A DNA stretch of 64,000 nt, from contig POSG01000009.1 in NCBI GenBank assembly GCA_003314535.1, positions 41,716 through 105,715 of the forward strand, given 5' to 3'. A program made the position numbers and the translations under genes. Shown in pieces: positions 27,415-47,342 of this stretch (positions are counted from its first letter, which is position 1; each line of letters opens with the position of its first letter). Source of the DNA: Geobacter sp. GTDB taxonomy: Bacteria; Desulfobacterota; Desulfuromonadia; Geobacterales; Geobacteraceae. The notes under the pieces were generated by a model. That model was not told the DNA's origin. It saw nothing but the letters and a program-made list of their open reading frames with translations, and ran no database searches.

Positions 27415-28034
27415 GACTGCAACGCTCCTTCTACCTTCTTCACCGCTGCCTCAGTGAAGATTACGTTTTTGAAGTTCATCATGTCGTACACATTGAGGCC
27501 TTCTGCCTTCAACACCTTGACATCCTTTACATTCCTGGCAGACAGTTCAAGGTTGAGGTTGCTGTCTTCGATAACCACTAGGGTTTTCTTAAGTGAAAAC
27601 GCGTTGAGCACTGATACGAAATCCTTTGTAGATATCGCCTCGAGCTTCAACGAGTCGAGTACGGTCATCTTCGCTTCTTTGCACAGATAACTGAGAGCGG
27701 ATTTCATGGCAGCCCTGTGAGCCTTGCGATTCATGCTCAGATTGTAAACCTTGGGCTGGGGCCCAAATGCCACACCACCGCCGGGGTATTGGGGAGCTCT
27801 CCTGCACCCCTGGCGTGCGCCGCCGGTGCCCTTCTGGCGGAAAGGCTTCTTACCGCTTCCCGCAACAGCTGCCCGATTCTTTACAGCGACAGTCCCCGCC
27901 CTGCGGTTGGTCAGCTGGACGCGGATCGCCTCGTGGATCAGGTGCTCCCTGACCTCTGCATTGAAAATACTGTCGTCGAGATCAAGTGTCCCGGTCTTGT
28001 TATTCCTAATATCGAAAACATCAATTGTGGCCAT
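27411..28034 (-). CDS. rplD: 50S ribosomal protein L4
   Basis: L4 has a globular domain and an extended loop that lines the exit tunnel; in E. coli it also represses the S10 operon. The 207 residues include the loop [20 protein letters not shown]. It lies between rplC and rplW. No S10-type leader is possible here because rpsJ follows tuf closely. Confidence 0.97.
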   Translation of the reverse strand: MATIDVFDIRNNKTGTLDLDDSIFNAEVREHLIHEAIRVQLTNRRAGTVAVKNRAAVAGSGKKPFRQKGTGGARQGCRRAPQYPGGGVAFGPQPKVYNLSMNRKAHRAAMKSALSYLCKEAKMTVLDSLKLEAISTKDFVSVLNAFSLKKTLVVIEDSNLNLELSARNVKDVKVLKAEGLNVYDMMNFKNVIFTEAAVKKVEGALQS

Positions 28035-28060
28035 GTCTATCTCCGGTTATCCCAGTAATG

Positions 28061-28690
28061 CTATGCTTTCACGCTATCTTTGATGAGCAGCAGCCCGTTG
28101 TTGGCACCCGGGACAGCCCCCTTTATCAAAAGCAGGTTGTCGGACGCATCAACGCGCACCACCTGCAACCTCTGAACCGTAATCTTGGAATTACCCATCT
28201 GACCGGGCATCTTCTTGTTCTTCATGACGCGTGCAGGAGTCGCGGAGCAGCCAATCGATCCGGGCGCCCTGTGAAAACGCGATCCGTGTGTAGTCCGACC
28301 GCCCTGGAAGCCCCATCTCTTGATGACACCCTGGTAACCCTTGCCGATGCTGGTTCCCGAAACATCCACGAACTCTCCAGCCTCGAAAATGCCTGCATCG
28401 AGGACATCCCCGACATTGTAGGCATCGGTGTTCTCAAGTCGAAGCTCTCGGATGTGGCTCGCGACGCCTTTTCCGGCAGCCTTGCAGTGCCCGATCATAG
28501 CCCTGCTCGCCCTGCTAGCGTCAGCCTCGCCAAAGCCGACTTGTATCGCCTGGTAACCGTCTTTCTCATAGGTCAGTTTCTTGAGAACGACGCAGGGACC
28601 AACTTCCACGACGGTAACCGGTATCTTCCGGCCGTCTTCACTAAATATCTGGGTCATACCCAGTTTCTTTCCTAGCAAGCCCTTCTTCAT
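28061..28690 (-). CDS. rplC: 50S ribosomal protein L3
   Basis: L3 is an early assembly protein that reaches toward the peptidyl transferase centre. The 209 residues begin [20 protein letters not shown] and include [20 protein letters not shown]. It lies between rpsJ and rplD. Confidence 0.97.
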   Translation of the reverse strand: MKKGLLGKKLGMTQIFSEDGRKIPVTVVEVGPCVVLKKLTYEKDGYQAIQVGFGEADASRASRAMIGHCKAAGKGVASHIRELRLENTDAYNVGDVLDAGIFEAGEFVDVSGTSIGKGYQGVIKRWGFQGGRTTHGSRFHRAPGSIGCSATPARVMKNKKMPGQMGNSKITVQRLQVVRVDASDNLLLIKGAVPGANNGLLLIKDSVKA

Positions 28691-28737
28691 GACTGATATT
28701 CCTGTTCGATTTAGTCTGTAGTAGTCACTATTCCGCT

Positions 28738-29046
28738 TTACAGCTTGATCTCAACATCGACCCCCGCAGAGAGGTCCAGTTTCATGAGCGCATCTACGGT
28801 CTGCTGTGTCGGGTCCAGGATATCGATCAGCCTCTTGTGGGAACGGATTTCGAACTGGTCCCGGGATTTCTTGTCGACATGCGGTCCCCGCAGTACGCAG
28901 TACTTGTTTATGACTGTCGGGAGAGGGATCGGCCCCGCAACGCGGGCGCCGGTCCTCTTGGCCGTATCCACAATCTCGCCTACCGACTGGTCGAGAAGCT
29001 TGTGATCATATCCTCTTAAGCGAATTCTTATTTTCTGACTTGACAT
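28738..29046 (-). CDS. rpsJ: 30S ribosomal protein S10
   Basis: S10 is a small-subunit head protein and, as NusE, part of transcription antitermination complexes. The 102 residues begin [20 protein letters not shown] and include the signature [20 protein letters not shown]. It lies 21 bases after tufA, so the str and S10 operons are fused. Confidence 0.97.
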   Translation of the reverse strand: MSSQKIRIRLRGYDHKLLDQSVGEIVDTAKRTGARVAGPIPLPTVINKYCVLRGPHVDKKSRDQFEIRSHKRLIDILDPTQQTVDALMKLDLSAGVDVEIKL

Positions 29047-29067
29047 CTCGCCCTCGTACGTATCCTG

Positions 29068-30258
<1,191 letters not shown>

Positions 30259-30283
30259 CTGGGAATCCCTCCTCTAGGAATCT

Positions 30284-32362
30284 CTATCCTTTTACTTTCG
30301 CAACTATTTCTTCGGAAACCGTTTTCGGTACCTGCTCGTAATGGTGGAACGTCATCGTGTACGTGGCCCGTCCTTGCGTCGCGGAGCGGAGATCGGTGGC
30401 ATACCCGAACATGGATGCCAGCGGAACCATCGACGTGACGACCTGGGCCCCGGCACGGGACTCCATGCCCATGATGCGTCCCCTCCTCGAGTTCAGGTCG
30501 CCGATGACATCGCCCATGTGCTCTTCGGGAACCACGACCTCGACAGACATGATCGGTTCGAGGAGTACAGGGCCTGCCTTGGCGCAACCCTCCTTGAAGC
30601 CCATCGATCCGGCAATCTTGAAGGCCATTTCCGAAGAGTCGACGTCATGGTAGGAGCCGTCAATCAGCGTCACCTTGACATCCACGACCGGGAACCCTGC
30701 AAGCACACCGGTTTCCATGGCTTCCTGGATGCCTTTGTCGACCGCGGGAATATATTCGCGGGGCACGACACCACCCTTGATCGCATCCACAAACTCATAG
30801 CCTTTACCGGCCTCCTGGGGCTCCACTTCGAGCCATACATGGCCGTATTGCCCGCGGCCGCCCGACTGGCGGACGAATTTGCCTTCGACCTTGACCTTTT
30901 TGGACACGGTCTCCCTGTAAGCGACCTGCGGCTTTCCGACGTTGGCCTCGACCTTGAACTCGCGCATCAGGCGGTCAACAATGATCTCGAGGTGAAGCTC
31001 ACCCATGCCCGAAAGGATCGTCTGACCGGTTTCCTCATCGGTACGGACACGGAAGGAGGGGTCCTCGCTCGCCAGCTTCTGCAGGCTGAGGCCCAGTTTT
31101 TCCTGGTCCGCCTTCGTCTTGGGCTCGATCGCGATGGCGATTACAGGCTCGGGGAACTCGATTGACTCCAGGATGACAGCATTGTTGTCATCGCACAAAG
31201 TATCACCGGTGGTGGTGCTCTTAAGGCCAACAGCCGCGGCAATATCCCCTGCCCTTACTTCTTTTATCTCTTCACGCTTGTTGGCATGCATTTTCAGGAT
31301 GCGGCCGATGCGCTCTTTCTTGCCCTTGGTAGAGTTGTAAACATACGATCCGGATTCGATGACTCCGGAGTACACCCTGAAGAAGCAAAGCTGGCCAACA
31401 TACGGATCGGTCATGATCTTGAACGCAAGCGCAGCAAAAGGCTCGGTGTCCGACGATTTTCTCTCGGTTTCCTCGGTACTGTCCGCAACCACGCCCTTGA
31501 TCGGCGGGATATCGGTAGGGGCAGGCATGTAGTCAACAACTGCATCCAGGAGGTTCTGCACACCCTTGTTCTTGAATGCCGAGCCACAGGTGACCGGGCA
31601 AATCTCAATGGCAATGGTGGATTTGCGGATCGCGTTGCGGATCTCCTCTATGGAAAGCTCCTCGCCACCAAGGTACTTTTCCATGAGCTCATCGTCATGG
31701 CTCGCAAGCTCCTCGATCAGCTTCTCACGGTATTCACCGGCCAGCTCGAGGTCCTCGGCAGGGATCTCAGACACGTGGAACTTGGCGCCAAGGGACTCCT
31801 CGTCCCAGATGATCGCCTTCATCTCCACCAGGTCGATAACACCCTTGAAATGCTCTTCCTTGCCGACGGGAAGCTGAATCGGAACAGGATTCGCCTTGAG
31901 ACGGTCCTTGATCATGTTCACGCCGCGGAAAAAATCGGCCCCAACACGATCCATCTTGTTGATGAATGCAATCCTGGGAACACCGTACTTGTCGGCCTGC
32001 CGCCAGACGGTTTCCGACTGGGGCTCGACTCCGCCGACCGAACAGAAAACCGCGACCGCTCCGTCAAGAACGCGGAGTGATCGTTCGACCTCTATGGTGA
32101 AGTCCACGTGGCCCGGGGTGTCGATTATGTTGATCCTGTGGTCTTTCCAGGAGCACGTTGTCGCCGCGGATGTAATGGTAATGCCACGCTCCTGCTCCTG
32201 CTCCATCCAGTCCATGGTTGCAGTACCGTCATGCACTTCACCGATCTTGTGGGAAACCCCGGTATAATAAAGTATGCGCTCGGTAGTAGTGGTCTTACCG
32301 GCGTCTATATGCGCCATTATACCGATATTGCGCGTTTTTTCCAATGCAACTTCACGTGCCAC
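30284..32362 (-). CDS. fusA: Elongation factor G
   Basis: EF-G is the GTPase that drives translocation. The 692 residues show the P-loop AHIDAGKT, the switch region [17 protein letters not shown] and NKMD, and the C-terminal domains with [15 protein letters not shown]. The start codon is GTG, with AGGAG upstream. It lies between rpsG and tufA, with gaps of 33 and 25 bases. Confidence 0.98.
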   Translation of the reverse strand: MAREVALEKTRNIGIMAHIDAGKTTTTERILYYTGVSHKIGEVHDGTATMDWMEQEQERGITITSAATTCSWKDHRINIIDTPGHVDFTIEVERSLRVLDGAVAVFCSVGGVEPQSETVWRQADKYGVPRIAFINKMDRVGADFFRGVNMIKDRLKANPVPIQLPVGKEEHFKGVIDLVEMKAIIWDEESLGAKFHVSEIPAEDLELAGEYREKLIEELASHDDELMEKYLGGEELSIEEIRNAIRKSTIAIEICPVTCGSAFKNKGVQNLLDAVVDYMPAPTDIPPIKGVVADSTEETERKSSDTEPFAALAFKIMTDPYVGQLCFFRVYSGVIESGSYVYNSTKGKKERIGRILKMHANKREEIKEVRAGDIAAAVGLKSTTTGDTLCDDNNAVILESIEFPEPVIAIAIEPKTKADQEKLGLSLQKLASEDPSFRVRTDEETGQTILSGMGELHLEIIVDRLMREFKVEANVGKPQVAYRETVSKKVKVEGKFVRQSGGRGQYGHVWLEVEPQEAGKGYEFVDAIKGGVVPREYIPAVDKGIQEAMETGVLAGFPVVDVKVTLIDGSYHDVDSSEMAFKIAGSMGFKEGCAKAGPVLLEPIMSVEVVVPEEHMGDVIGDLNSRRGRIMGMESRAGAQVVTSMVPLASMFGYATDLRSATQGRATYTMTFHHYEQVPKTVSEEIVAKVKG

Positions 32363-32395
32363 AAAAAAACTCCTGATCTCTATTTCTACGCAGTG

Positions 32396-32866
32396 CTACC
32401 AGCGGTAGTGCGCGAAAGCCCTGTTGGCCTCTGCCATCTTGTGAGTGTCTTCACGCTTCTTGACCGCAGCGCCCCTGTTATTGTAGGCATCAACAATCTC
32501 ACCGGCCAGCTTGTCGGTAAGAGTCTTTTCAGAGCGGGCGTCGGCATACCTGACCAGCCAGCGCATGGCCAGGGAAGTCCGCCTTTCCGCCCTTATCTCG
32601 ACGGGGACCTGGTACGTGGAACCGCCAACCCTTCTGGACTTGACCTCGAGCACCGGCCGTATGTTGTCCAGCGATTTCTTGAAGACCTTGAGAGCGTCCT
32701 CGTTGGTGCGCTGGGCGACCAGCTCGAGCGCGCCGTACAATGCGCGTTCAGCCGTGCTCTTCTTGCCGTGCAGCATAAGGATGTTCACCAGTTTTGCGAC
32801 CACACGGTCATTGTACTTCGGATCGGGCAGAACCACCCGCTTGGCTACTTCTCTTCTCCTGGGCAT
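32396..32866 (-). CDS. rpsG: 30S ribosomal protein S7
   Basis: S7 organises the 3' domain of 16S rRNA and contacts the E-site tRNA. The 156 residues begin [20 protein letters not shown] and include [17 protein letters not shown]. It lies between rpsL and fusA. Confidence 0.97.
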   Translation of the reverse strand: MPRRREVAKRVVLPDPKYNDRVVAKLVNILMLHGKKSTAERALYGALELVAQRTNEDALKVFKKSLDNIRPVLEVKSRRVGGSTYQVPVEIRAERRTSLAMRWLVRYADARSEKTLTDKLAGEIVDAYNNRGAAVKKREDTHKMAEANRAFAHYRW

Positions 32867-32888
32867 AGCAACCTCTCACTTCATTACT

Positions 32889-33260
32889 TTACTTAGGTCT
32901 TTTCGCACCGTACTTGGAGCGCCCCTGCTTCCTGTCCTTCACGCCGACCGAGTCAAGGGTACCCCTTACAATATGATATCTCACACCCGGAAGGTCCTTG
33001 ACCCTGCCACCCCTGATGAGCACAACGGAGTGCTCCTGGAGATTATGGCCGACCCCCGGAATATACGAGGTAACCTCGATACCGTTGGTAAGACGGACCC
33101 TGGCAACCTTGCGCAGCGCGGAGTTCGGCTTCTTCGGAGTGGTCGTGTACACCCTGGTGCAAACCCCCCTTTTCTGGGGGCAGCATTTCAGCGCCGGGGC
33201 GGTTGACTTGTCTTTTTTGCTTTCCCTACCGATTCTTATCAACTGATTTATGGTCGGCAT
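32889..33260 (-). CDS. rpsL: 30S ribosomal protein S12
   Basis: S12 contributes to decoding fidelity at the A site and is the classic streptomycin target. The 123 residues include [19 protein letters not shown], with the wild-type lysine in PKKPNS associated with streptomycin sensitivity, and [18 protein letters not shown] at the C-terminus. It is the first gene of the str operon, 107 bases after rpoC. Confidence 0.97.
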   Translation of the reverse strand: MPTINQLIRIGRESKKDKSTAPALKCCPQKRGVCTRVYTTTPKKPNSALRKVARVRLTNGIEVTSYIPGVGHNLQEHSVVLIRGGRVKDLPGVRYHIVRGTLDSVGVKDRKQGRSKYGAKRPK

Positions 33261-33329
33261 ACTGACGTTTCTCCTAAAGCTGCTAATTCAGGCAAAAATA
33301 TAGCCCTGTGCATAAGCGAAAACCCGACA

Positions 33330-33358
33330 AGACTACCAAAGCAATGGAACCTTGTCAA
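33330..33358 (-). promoter_or_regulatory. rpsL: Possible promoter of the str operon
   Basis: On the minus strand TTGACA is followed after 17 bases by TAGTCT, in the gap between rpoC and rpsL. The -35 box is perfect and the -10 box weak. It would give the str, S10 and spc genes a promoter of their own. Confidence 0.45.
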
Positions 33359-33367
33359 GCCTTTTTA

Positions 33368-37528
<4,161 letters not shown>

Positions 37529-37679
37529 AATTTATTCCTCCCTTGTTTAGGAGTTGGCAAACGCTCACCGGAAGCTCTTCCGGCAGCTATCCAAATCTGT
37601 TTAATCCAGAGTTATCTTATATGTCGAACTCACGTCACGGTTGCCGCAGAAACAGGCCGATCGGCCCTTATCCGGTCGT

Positions 37680-41789
<4,110 letters not shown>

Positions 41790-41908
41790 ATGTTCTCCTT
41801 TGGTGAATGCCTGAGAAGAGCTTCAACCCCTCCTGCGGGACGGGCGTTTGGCTTTGGGATGCGGAGTCTGCCGTCAGTTTCCGTGGTCTTCTCAACTATA
41901 AATAGAAC

Positions 41909-41937
41909 AGCCAAGGCCGCACGAAGCAGCCTTGGCT
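41909..41937 (-). promoter_or_regulatory. rplL-rpoB intergenic hairpin (attenuator or processing site)
   Basis: A perfect 9-bp stem (AGCCAAGGC with GCCTTGGCT) encloses an 11-base loop and is followed on the minus strand by GTTCTATTT. It lies between rplL and rpoB, where E. coli has a partial attenuator and an RNase III site. A function in lowering rpoBC expression relative to the ribosomal proteins is inferred from position. Confidence 0.6.
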
Positions 41938-41962
41938 CAGGTAGGAAATTGTTCTTCTGGTA

Positions 41963-42346
41963 CTATTTGACTTCCACTTCCGCACCGGCTTCGACCAGCT
42001 GCTTCTTGGCCTCTTCAGCCTCTTCCTTGGCAACCGCGGTTTTTACGGGCTGGGGAGCACCGTCGACCAGGTCCTTGGCCTCTTTCAGGCCCAGGCCGGT
42101 AAGTGCGCGAACGACCTTGATCACGCCGATCTTGTTGGCGCCGGCGGCTTTCAGGATAACATCGAATTCGGTCTTCTCTTCGGCTGCCTCGGCAGCTGCG
42201 GGAGCGGCGGCTGCGGCGACTGCGACGGCAGGAGCGGCAGCGGACACACCGAACTTGTCTTCAAGCTCTTTTACCAGCTCGGCGAGCTCGAGTACGGACA
42301 TGTTCTCAATGAAGCTTATTACATCAGCCTTGGTAATTTCGGCCAT
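41963..42346 (-). CDS. rplL: 50S ribosomal protein L7/L12
   Basis: L7/L12 forms the flexible stalk that recruits translation GTPases. The start at 42346 ([10 protein letters not shown]) has GGAGG seven bases upstream, giving 127 residues. A short dimerisation domain is followed by an Ala-rich hinge (about 37-55) and the C-terminal domain with [20 protein letters not shown]. It lies between rplJ and rpoB. Confidence 0.97.
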   Translation of the reverse strand: MAEITKADVISFIENMSVLELAELVKELEDKFGVSAAAPAVAVAAAAAPAAAEAAEEKTEFDVILKAAGANKIGVIKVVRALTGLGLKEAKDLVDGAPQPVKTAVAKEEAEEAKKQLVEAGAEVEVK

Positions 42347-42394
42347 TTTTTGTTCCTCCATGATTTATTTCACTATCGTTTTTATAGTTGGTTT

Positions 42395-42919
42395 TCAGTT
42401 TCCCTGTTTTTGGGACCTGATAGCTTCGAGCACGCGTACGAAACTGCCCGGTACGGCTGCAAGCGTACCGACGAAGTTCGCAATCGGCGCATTAATGGTG
42501 CCGAGCAGCTTGGCAATGAGTACCTCGCGGCTGGGCAGGTCGGCCAACGCCTGTATTTCACTTACCGAAATAGGCTTGCCGGTCAATACCGCAGCCTTGA
42601 GTTTGAACGTAGCCTGCTGGTCCTTGGCTGCCTTGGTGAGAACCTTTGCCGCAGCGACGGGATCATCATAGCTGAACGCGATTGCTGTTGGTCCGGCGTA
42701 ATGGGGAGAGAGCGACTCCTTGTCAGTCCCCTTGGAAGCCAGCTCCAGCAGGGTGTTCTTGACGACCCTGTATTCCACGTCGGCCTTGCGAAGCTCGTTT
42801 CTCAGGTCGGTTGCCTGGGAAACGCTCATCCCACGGAAATCGGCCAGAAAGACCGCCTTGGAATTCTTCAGCTTTTCATGCAGCTCGTTGACAAGCTGCT
42901 GTTTGTTTTCCCTGTTCAA
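42395..42919 (-). CDS. rplJ: 50S ribosomal protein L10
   Basis: L10 anchors the L7/L12 dimers to the ribosome and usually represses its own operon by binding the leader RNA. The 174 residues include [20 protein letters not shown] near the N-terminus and end in the L7/L12-binding helix. The first codon is TTG with GGAGG upstream. The 180-base leader before it folds like an L10 autoregulatory element. Confidence 0.97.
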   Translation of the reverse strand: MNRENKQQLVNELHEKLKNSKAVFLADFRGMSVSQATDLRNELRKADVEYRVVKNTLLELASKGTDKESLSPHYAGPTAIAFSYDDPVAAAKVLTKAAKDQQATFKLKAAVLTGKPISVSEIQALADLPSREVLIAKLLGTINAPIANFVGTLAAVPGSFVRVLEAIRSQKQGN

Positions 42920-42961
42920 GCGCCTTCCTCCTTTCTTTAGATGTTAGGGTCACTTGACCCG

Positions 42962-43077
42962 GCCAAAGTCGGGAGCGTAAAGGAACCGCATATTACGAAC
43001 CGCAAGTCTCGGCAGGCCGTGGTATCGATTAAGCCGTCCCCTGTTACGGGACGGCGCCTGCTTTCTTCGACTTTGGC
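42962..43077 (-). promoter_or_regulatory. L10 leader (ribosomal protein autoregulatory RNA)
   Basis: In the rplA-rplJ gap the minus-strand RNA can form three nested stems. The outer is 10 bp (GCCAAAGTCG at 43068-43077 with 42962-42971). The middle is GCAGGC at 43056-43061 with GCCTGC at 43012-43017. The inner is an 8-bp hairpin, GCCGTCCC with GGGACGGC and a seven-base loop, at 43033-43055. The GCAGG..CCTGCCGAG pattern resembles the known L10 leader where L10(L12)4 binds to repress rplJL. Confidence 0.72.
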
Positions 43078-43099
43078 GAAGATTATAACTGTATTCCGG

Positions 43100-43804
43100 C
43101 TATGCCAGCTGGGACGAGACGTCTGCCACGTCAAGAGGTACGCCGGGACCCATGGTGGAAGAAATGGATATCTTCTTGATATAGGTGCCCTTTGCTGCGG
43201 AAGGCTTGGCCTTGACCAGCGCCTCCATGAGGGCGAGGATGTTTTCACGCAGCTTGTCGGCTTCGAAGGAAAGCTTTCCCACGGGGGCATGCACGATACC
43301 GGCTTTTTCCACGCGGTACTCGACCTTTCCCGCCTTGCATTCCTTGACCGCGCGCTCGATATCGAAGGTCACCGTTCCGACCTTTGGGTTCGGCATGAGA
43401 CCGCGGGGGCCCAGCAGCTTGCCGATCTTGCCCACAACGCCCATCATGTCGGGAGTTGCGATGGCCATGTCGAAATCGAACCAGCCTTCCTGGATCTTGG
43501 CTACGAGATCCTCCGCCCCGACATGGTCGGCGCCGGCCTCGCGGGCTTCCCTTTCCTTCTCACCCTTGGCGAACACCAGGACGCGGACTTCCTTGCCCAG
43601 TCCGTTGGGAAGGACAACCGCCCCGCGGACCATCTGGTCGGCATGCCGCGGGTCGACACCAAGACGGACGGCAACGTCGACGGTTTCGTCAAACTTGCAG
43701 TATGAAGAGCCCTTGACCAGTTCTATGGCATCCTTTAAGGGATAGTTCTGGGTTCTGTCTATCTTGGCGCGGGCTGCGCCTTGTTTCTTGGATATCTGTG
43801 ACAT
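43100..43804 (-). CDS. rplA: 50S ribosomal protein L1
   Basis: L1 forms the mobile stalk that releases E-site tRNA, and in many bacteria represses its own operon. The 234 residues include [20 protein letters not shown] and [14 protein letters not shown]. It lies between rplK and rplJ, 17 bases after rplK. Confidence 0.97.
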   Translation of the reverse strand: MSQISKKQGAARAKIDRTQNYPLKDAIELVKGSSYCKFDETVDVAVRLGVDPRHADQMVRGAVVLPNGLGKEVRVLVFAKGEKEREAREAGADHVGAEDLVAKIQEGWFDFDMAIATPDMMGVVGKIGKLLGPRGLMPNPKVGTVTFDIERAVKECKAGKVEYRVEKAGIVHAPVGKLSFEADKLRENILALMEALVKAKPSAAKGTYIKKISISSTMGPGVPLDVADVSSQLA

Positions 43805-43821
43805 TTTTGGTTACCCTCTCC

Positions 43822-44244
43822 TTACACAATCTCAACGCCCATGCTGCGGGCGGTGCCTTCTATCGTCTGCATGGCCGCTTCGATACTCGCAGCGTTAAGG
43901 TCCGGCATCTTTTTCTGGGCGATCTCGCGAACCTGGTCCTTTGTCAGCTTTCCGACCTTGTCCTTGTTGGGCACGCTCGACCCCTTTTCCAGGCTTATCG
44001 CTTTCTTTATCAGCACGGAAGCAGGGGGAGTCTTGGTAACGAAGCTGAAGGACCTGTCGGCATAAACCGTGATGACTACCGGGGTTATAGTCCCCTCGTC
44101 AGCCTGGGTCTTTGCATTGAACGCCTTGCAGAACTCCATTATGTTCACGCCGTGCTGGCCCAGCGCCGGGCCCACGGGAGGGGACGGATTCGCTTTTCCC
44201 GCCGGGATCTGCAGCTTGATATATCCGGTTATTTTTTTCGCCAT
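43822..44244 (-). CDS. rplK: 50S ribosomal protein L11
   Basis: L11 forms the base of the GTPase centre and is needed for RelA activation. The 140 residues begin [20 protein letters not shown] and include [20 protein letters not shown]. It lies between nusG and rplA. Confidence 0.97.
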   Translation of the reverse strand: MAKKITGYIKLQIPAGKANPSPPVGPALGQHGVNIMEFCKAFNAKTQADEGTITPVVITVYADRSFSFVTKTPPASVLIKKAISLEKGSSVPNKDKVGKLTKDQVREIAQKKMPDLNAASIEAAMQTIEGTARSMGVEIV

Positions 44245-44328
44245 GTGAAAACTCCTTCTAAGCTATTGTTAATCCGACGCGAAACCGTCAACGCACCATC
44301 TGCCGCGCATGGTGTATCGCGTTTCGGT

Positions 44329-44859
44329 TCAGCTCTTCTCAACCTGCATGAACTCCAGCTCCACCGGTGTGGCCCGGCCGAAAATGCTGACCATCACCCG
44401 CAGCTTGCCCTTGTCGGGCTTGACATCCTCCACCACGCCGGAAAAGTTCAGGAACGGCCCGTCGATGACCCGGACAGTCTCCCCGACCTCGAACAGCACC
44501 TTGGGTTTGGGTTTCTCGGCGCCCTCCTCCATCCTGCGCGTAATCTTGTTAACCTCTTCGTCCGGAATCTGCACCGGGGCGTTGCCGCCGACAAAACCGG
44601 TAACCTTGGAGGTTTCCTTGACAACGTGCCAGGTTTCGTCGTTGAGCTCCATGTTCACCAGGATGTAGCCGGGAAAAAACTTTCTCGACGATGTCTTCTT
44701 CTCGCCCTTCTTGAGCTCGACAACCGTCTCGGAAGGAATGAGAATCTCGCCGAAAAGATCTTCCAGTTGAAGGTTCCTGATTCGCTCCATCAGGGAAAGC
44801 CTGACTTTATTTTCAAAACCGGAATACGTGTGTACGCCGTACCATTTCTTTGTCATCAA
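44329..44859 (-). CDS. nusG: Transcription elongation factor NusG
   Basis: NusG binds RNA polymerase and links it to Rho or to the ribosome through S10. The 176 residues comprise the NGN domain (KKWYGVHTYSGFENKVRLSL at the start) and the C-terminal KOW domain (VGETVRVIDGPFLNFSGVVE). It begins seven bases after secE and precedes rplK. Confidence 0.97.
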   Translation of the reverse strand: MMTKKWYGVHTYSGFENKVRLSLMERIRNLQLEDLFGEILIPSETVVELKKGEKKTSSRKFFPGYILVNMELNDETWHVVKETSKVTGFVGGNAPVQIPDEEVNKITRRMEEGAEKPKPKVLFEVGETVRVIDGPFLNFSGVVEDVKPDKGKLRVMVSIFGRATPVELEFMQVEKS

Positions 44860-44866
44860 ATTTCCC

Positions 44867-45052
44867 TTAACGCAAGAAAGCCTTCAATATCTTGTTGATA
44901 ACCAGGTCGCAGCTGAACAGGTAAAAGGCTATCACGATAATTATGAACACTACGACCCAGGTAGTTGAAATAGTTTCTTTCCTGGCCGGCCAGGTGACCC
45001 TGTGCAACTCGGCCCGGACATCGTCGAGGAAAGTCTTTGCCTTGGCAATCAC
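44867..45052 (-). CDS. secE: Preprotein translocase subunit SecE
   Basis: SecE clamps the SecY channel in the inner membrane. The 61-residue protein is the short single-span form: an amphipathic helix with the conserved ELHRVTWPARKETISTT is followed by one membrane helix (WVVVFIIIVIAFYLFSCDLV). The start codon is GTG with GAGG eight bases upstream. It lies between tRNA-Trp and nusG. Confidence 0.95.
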   Translation of the reverse strand: MIAKAKTFLDDVRAELHRVTWPARKETISTTWVVVFIIIVIAFYLFSCDLVINKILKAFLR

Positions 45053-45092
45053 GTTCAGTCCTCATTCATAGCTGGTTTTATAAGCATTGTAA

Positions 45093-45169
45093 TGGCAGGC
45101 CAGGAGGGATTCGAACCCCCAACACCCGGTTTTGGAGACCGGTGCTCTAGCCGTTAGAGCTACTGGCCT
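45093..45169 (-). tRNA. tRNA-Trp (anticodon CCA)
   Basis: The minus strand folds as a full cloverleaf: acceptor AGGCCAG/CTGGCCT, anticodon loop CTCCAAA, T-arm GGGTTCGAATCC, discriminator G and an encoded CCA tail. It lies 41 bases upstream of secE. Confidence 0.96.
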
Positions 45170-45175
45170 GCATGG

Positions 45176-45205
45176 CAAGAAAGCCGCCACCGAAGCAGCG
45201 GCTTC
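45176..45205 (-). terminator. Intrinsic terminator-like hairpin after rpmG
   Basis: On the minus strand AAGCCGC pairs with GCGGCTT around a 10-base loop and is followed by TCTT. It lies 18 bases after the rpmG stop and only seven bases before tRNA-Trp begins. Confidence 0.55.
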
Positions 45206-45223
45206 ATCACAAGCTGACAGTTA

Positions 45224-45373
45224 TTACTTGCTTTCCTTATGGGGAGTATGAGTACGACAGAAGCGGCAGTACTTCTTCATTTCAAGTTTGCCGGGAGTAT
45301 TCTTCTTGTTCTTCGTCGTAGTGTAATTGCGGTGCTTGCACTCGGTGCAGGCAAGGGTAATGATGTCTCTCAT
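45224..45373 (-). CDS. rpmG: 50S ribosomal protein L33
   Basis: L33 is a small zinc-ribbon protein of the large subunit. The reading from the ATG at 45373 gives 49 residues, beginning [20 protein letters not shown] and ending THTPHKESK, with the CTEC and CRFC pairs of the zinc-binding form. It lies 61 bases after tufB. Confidence 0.96.
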   Translation of the reverse strand: MRDIITLACTECKHRNYTTTKNKKNTPGKLEMKKYCRFCRTHTPHKESK

Positions 45374-45434
45374 GCTCTCTAGTCCTTTTTTTCATCCGGA
45401 GGGCCGGAGAACGATCCGGCCCTCCGCGATAATC

Positions 45435-46625
<1,191 letters not shown>

Positions 46626-46715
46626 CTGGGAATCCCTCCTCCGTCAGTACCTTGTACTGCTATTCGTACTTTATAATTTGTTTTCGGTGATGCAACCGGT
46701 TAAATGCTGAAAAAA

Positions 46716-46791
<76 letters not shown>

Positions 46792-46801
46792 GTCATTTAA
46801 A

Positions 46802-46878
46802 TGGAGCGGGAAACGGGACTCGAACCCGCGACCCTCAGCTTGGAAGGCTGATGCTCTAGCCAACTGAGCTACTCCCGC
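46802..46878 (-). tRNA. tRNA-Gly (anticodon TCC)
   Basis: Cloverleaf on the minus strand with acceptor GCGGGAG, anticodon loop CTTCCAA between TCAGC and GCTGA, T-loop GGTTCGAGTCC and an encoded CCA. Confidence 0.96.
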
Positions 46879-46988
46879 ACTCCGTACGCCTGAAGTTTTT
46901 TGAAGAAAACGTGCGCCGCGCCGCCAGTCCATGCGACCTCCGTCTCCTGGGAGGGAGCAAGCGACCATTTCCTTCTGCAGTCTGTTAA

Positions 46989-47074
46989 TGGTGGAGGGGG
47001 GAGGATTCGAACCTCCGAAGTCGTCCGACGACAGATTTACAGTCTGTTCCCTTTGGCCACTCGGGAACCCCTCC
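46989..47074 (-). tRNA. tRNA-Tyr (anticodon GTA)
   Basis: An 86-base class II tRNA on the minus strand with acceptor GGAGGGG, anticodon loop CTGTAAA, a long variable arm (CGTCGGACGACTTCG) and an encoded CCA. Confidence 0.96.
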
Positions 47075-47099
47075 AGGGTGAAAAGCACTGCTGCTATTT

Positions 47100-47175
47100 T
47101 GGAGCTGGCGATGGGACTCGAACCCGCAACCTGCTGATTACAAGTCAGCTGCTCTGCCAGTTGAGCTACGCCAGC
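47100..47175 (-). tRNA. tRNA-Thr (anticodon TGT)
   Basis: Cloverleaf on the minus strand with acceptor GCTGGCG/CGCCAGC, anticodon loop CTTGTAA between GCTGA and TCAGC, T-loop GGTTCGAGTCC and an encoded CCA. It is the first gene of the tRNA-tufB operon. Confidence 0.96.
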
Positions 47176-47237
47176 ATGCAAGCGATAATGCCTTGCCCGC
47201 TTCCGGCCCGTTCCCGGAACGGAAAGCGAAGATATCC

Positions 47238-47266
47238 CTTATAGCTTTCTTGCCCGAGGTTGTCAA
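47238..47266 (-). promoter_or_regulatory. Sigma-70 promoter of the tRNA-tufB operon
   Basis: TTGACA and TATAAG are separated by exactly 17 bases on the minus strand, preceded by an A/T-rich AAATTTTC tract like an UP element. The predicted start is about 55 bases upstream of the first tRNA. Confidence 0.75.
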
Positions 47267-47300
47267 GAAAATTTCTTTTGGCCGGGTGCAAAAATTTTAT

Positions 47301-47324
47301 GGGCAAGTTGAAAACCTGCCCCTA
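47301..47324. repeat. Family-1 palindromic repeat, diverged copy
   Basis: GGGCAAGTTG..CCTGCCCCTAC is a loose copy of the GTAGGGGC-tailed palindrome found at several other gaps in the window. It lies just after the radical SAM gene and before the tRNA promoter. Confidence 0.5.
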
Positions 47325-47342
47325 CGGGATACATTGATATTT

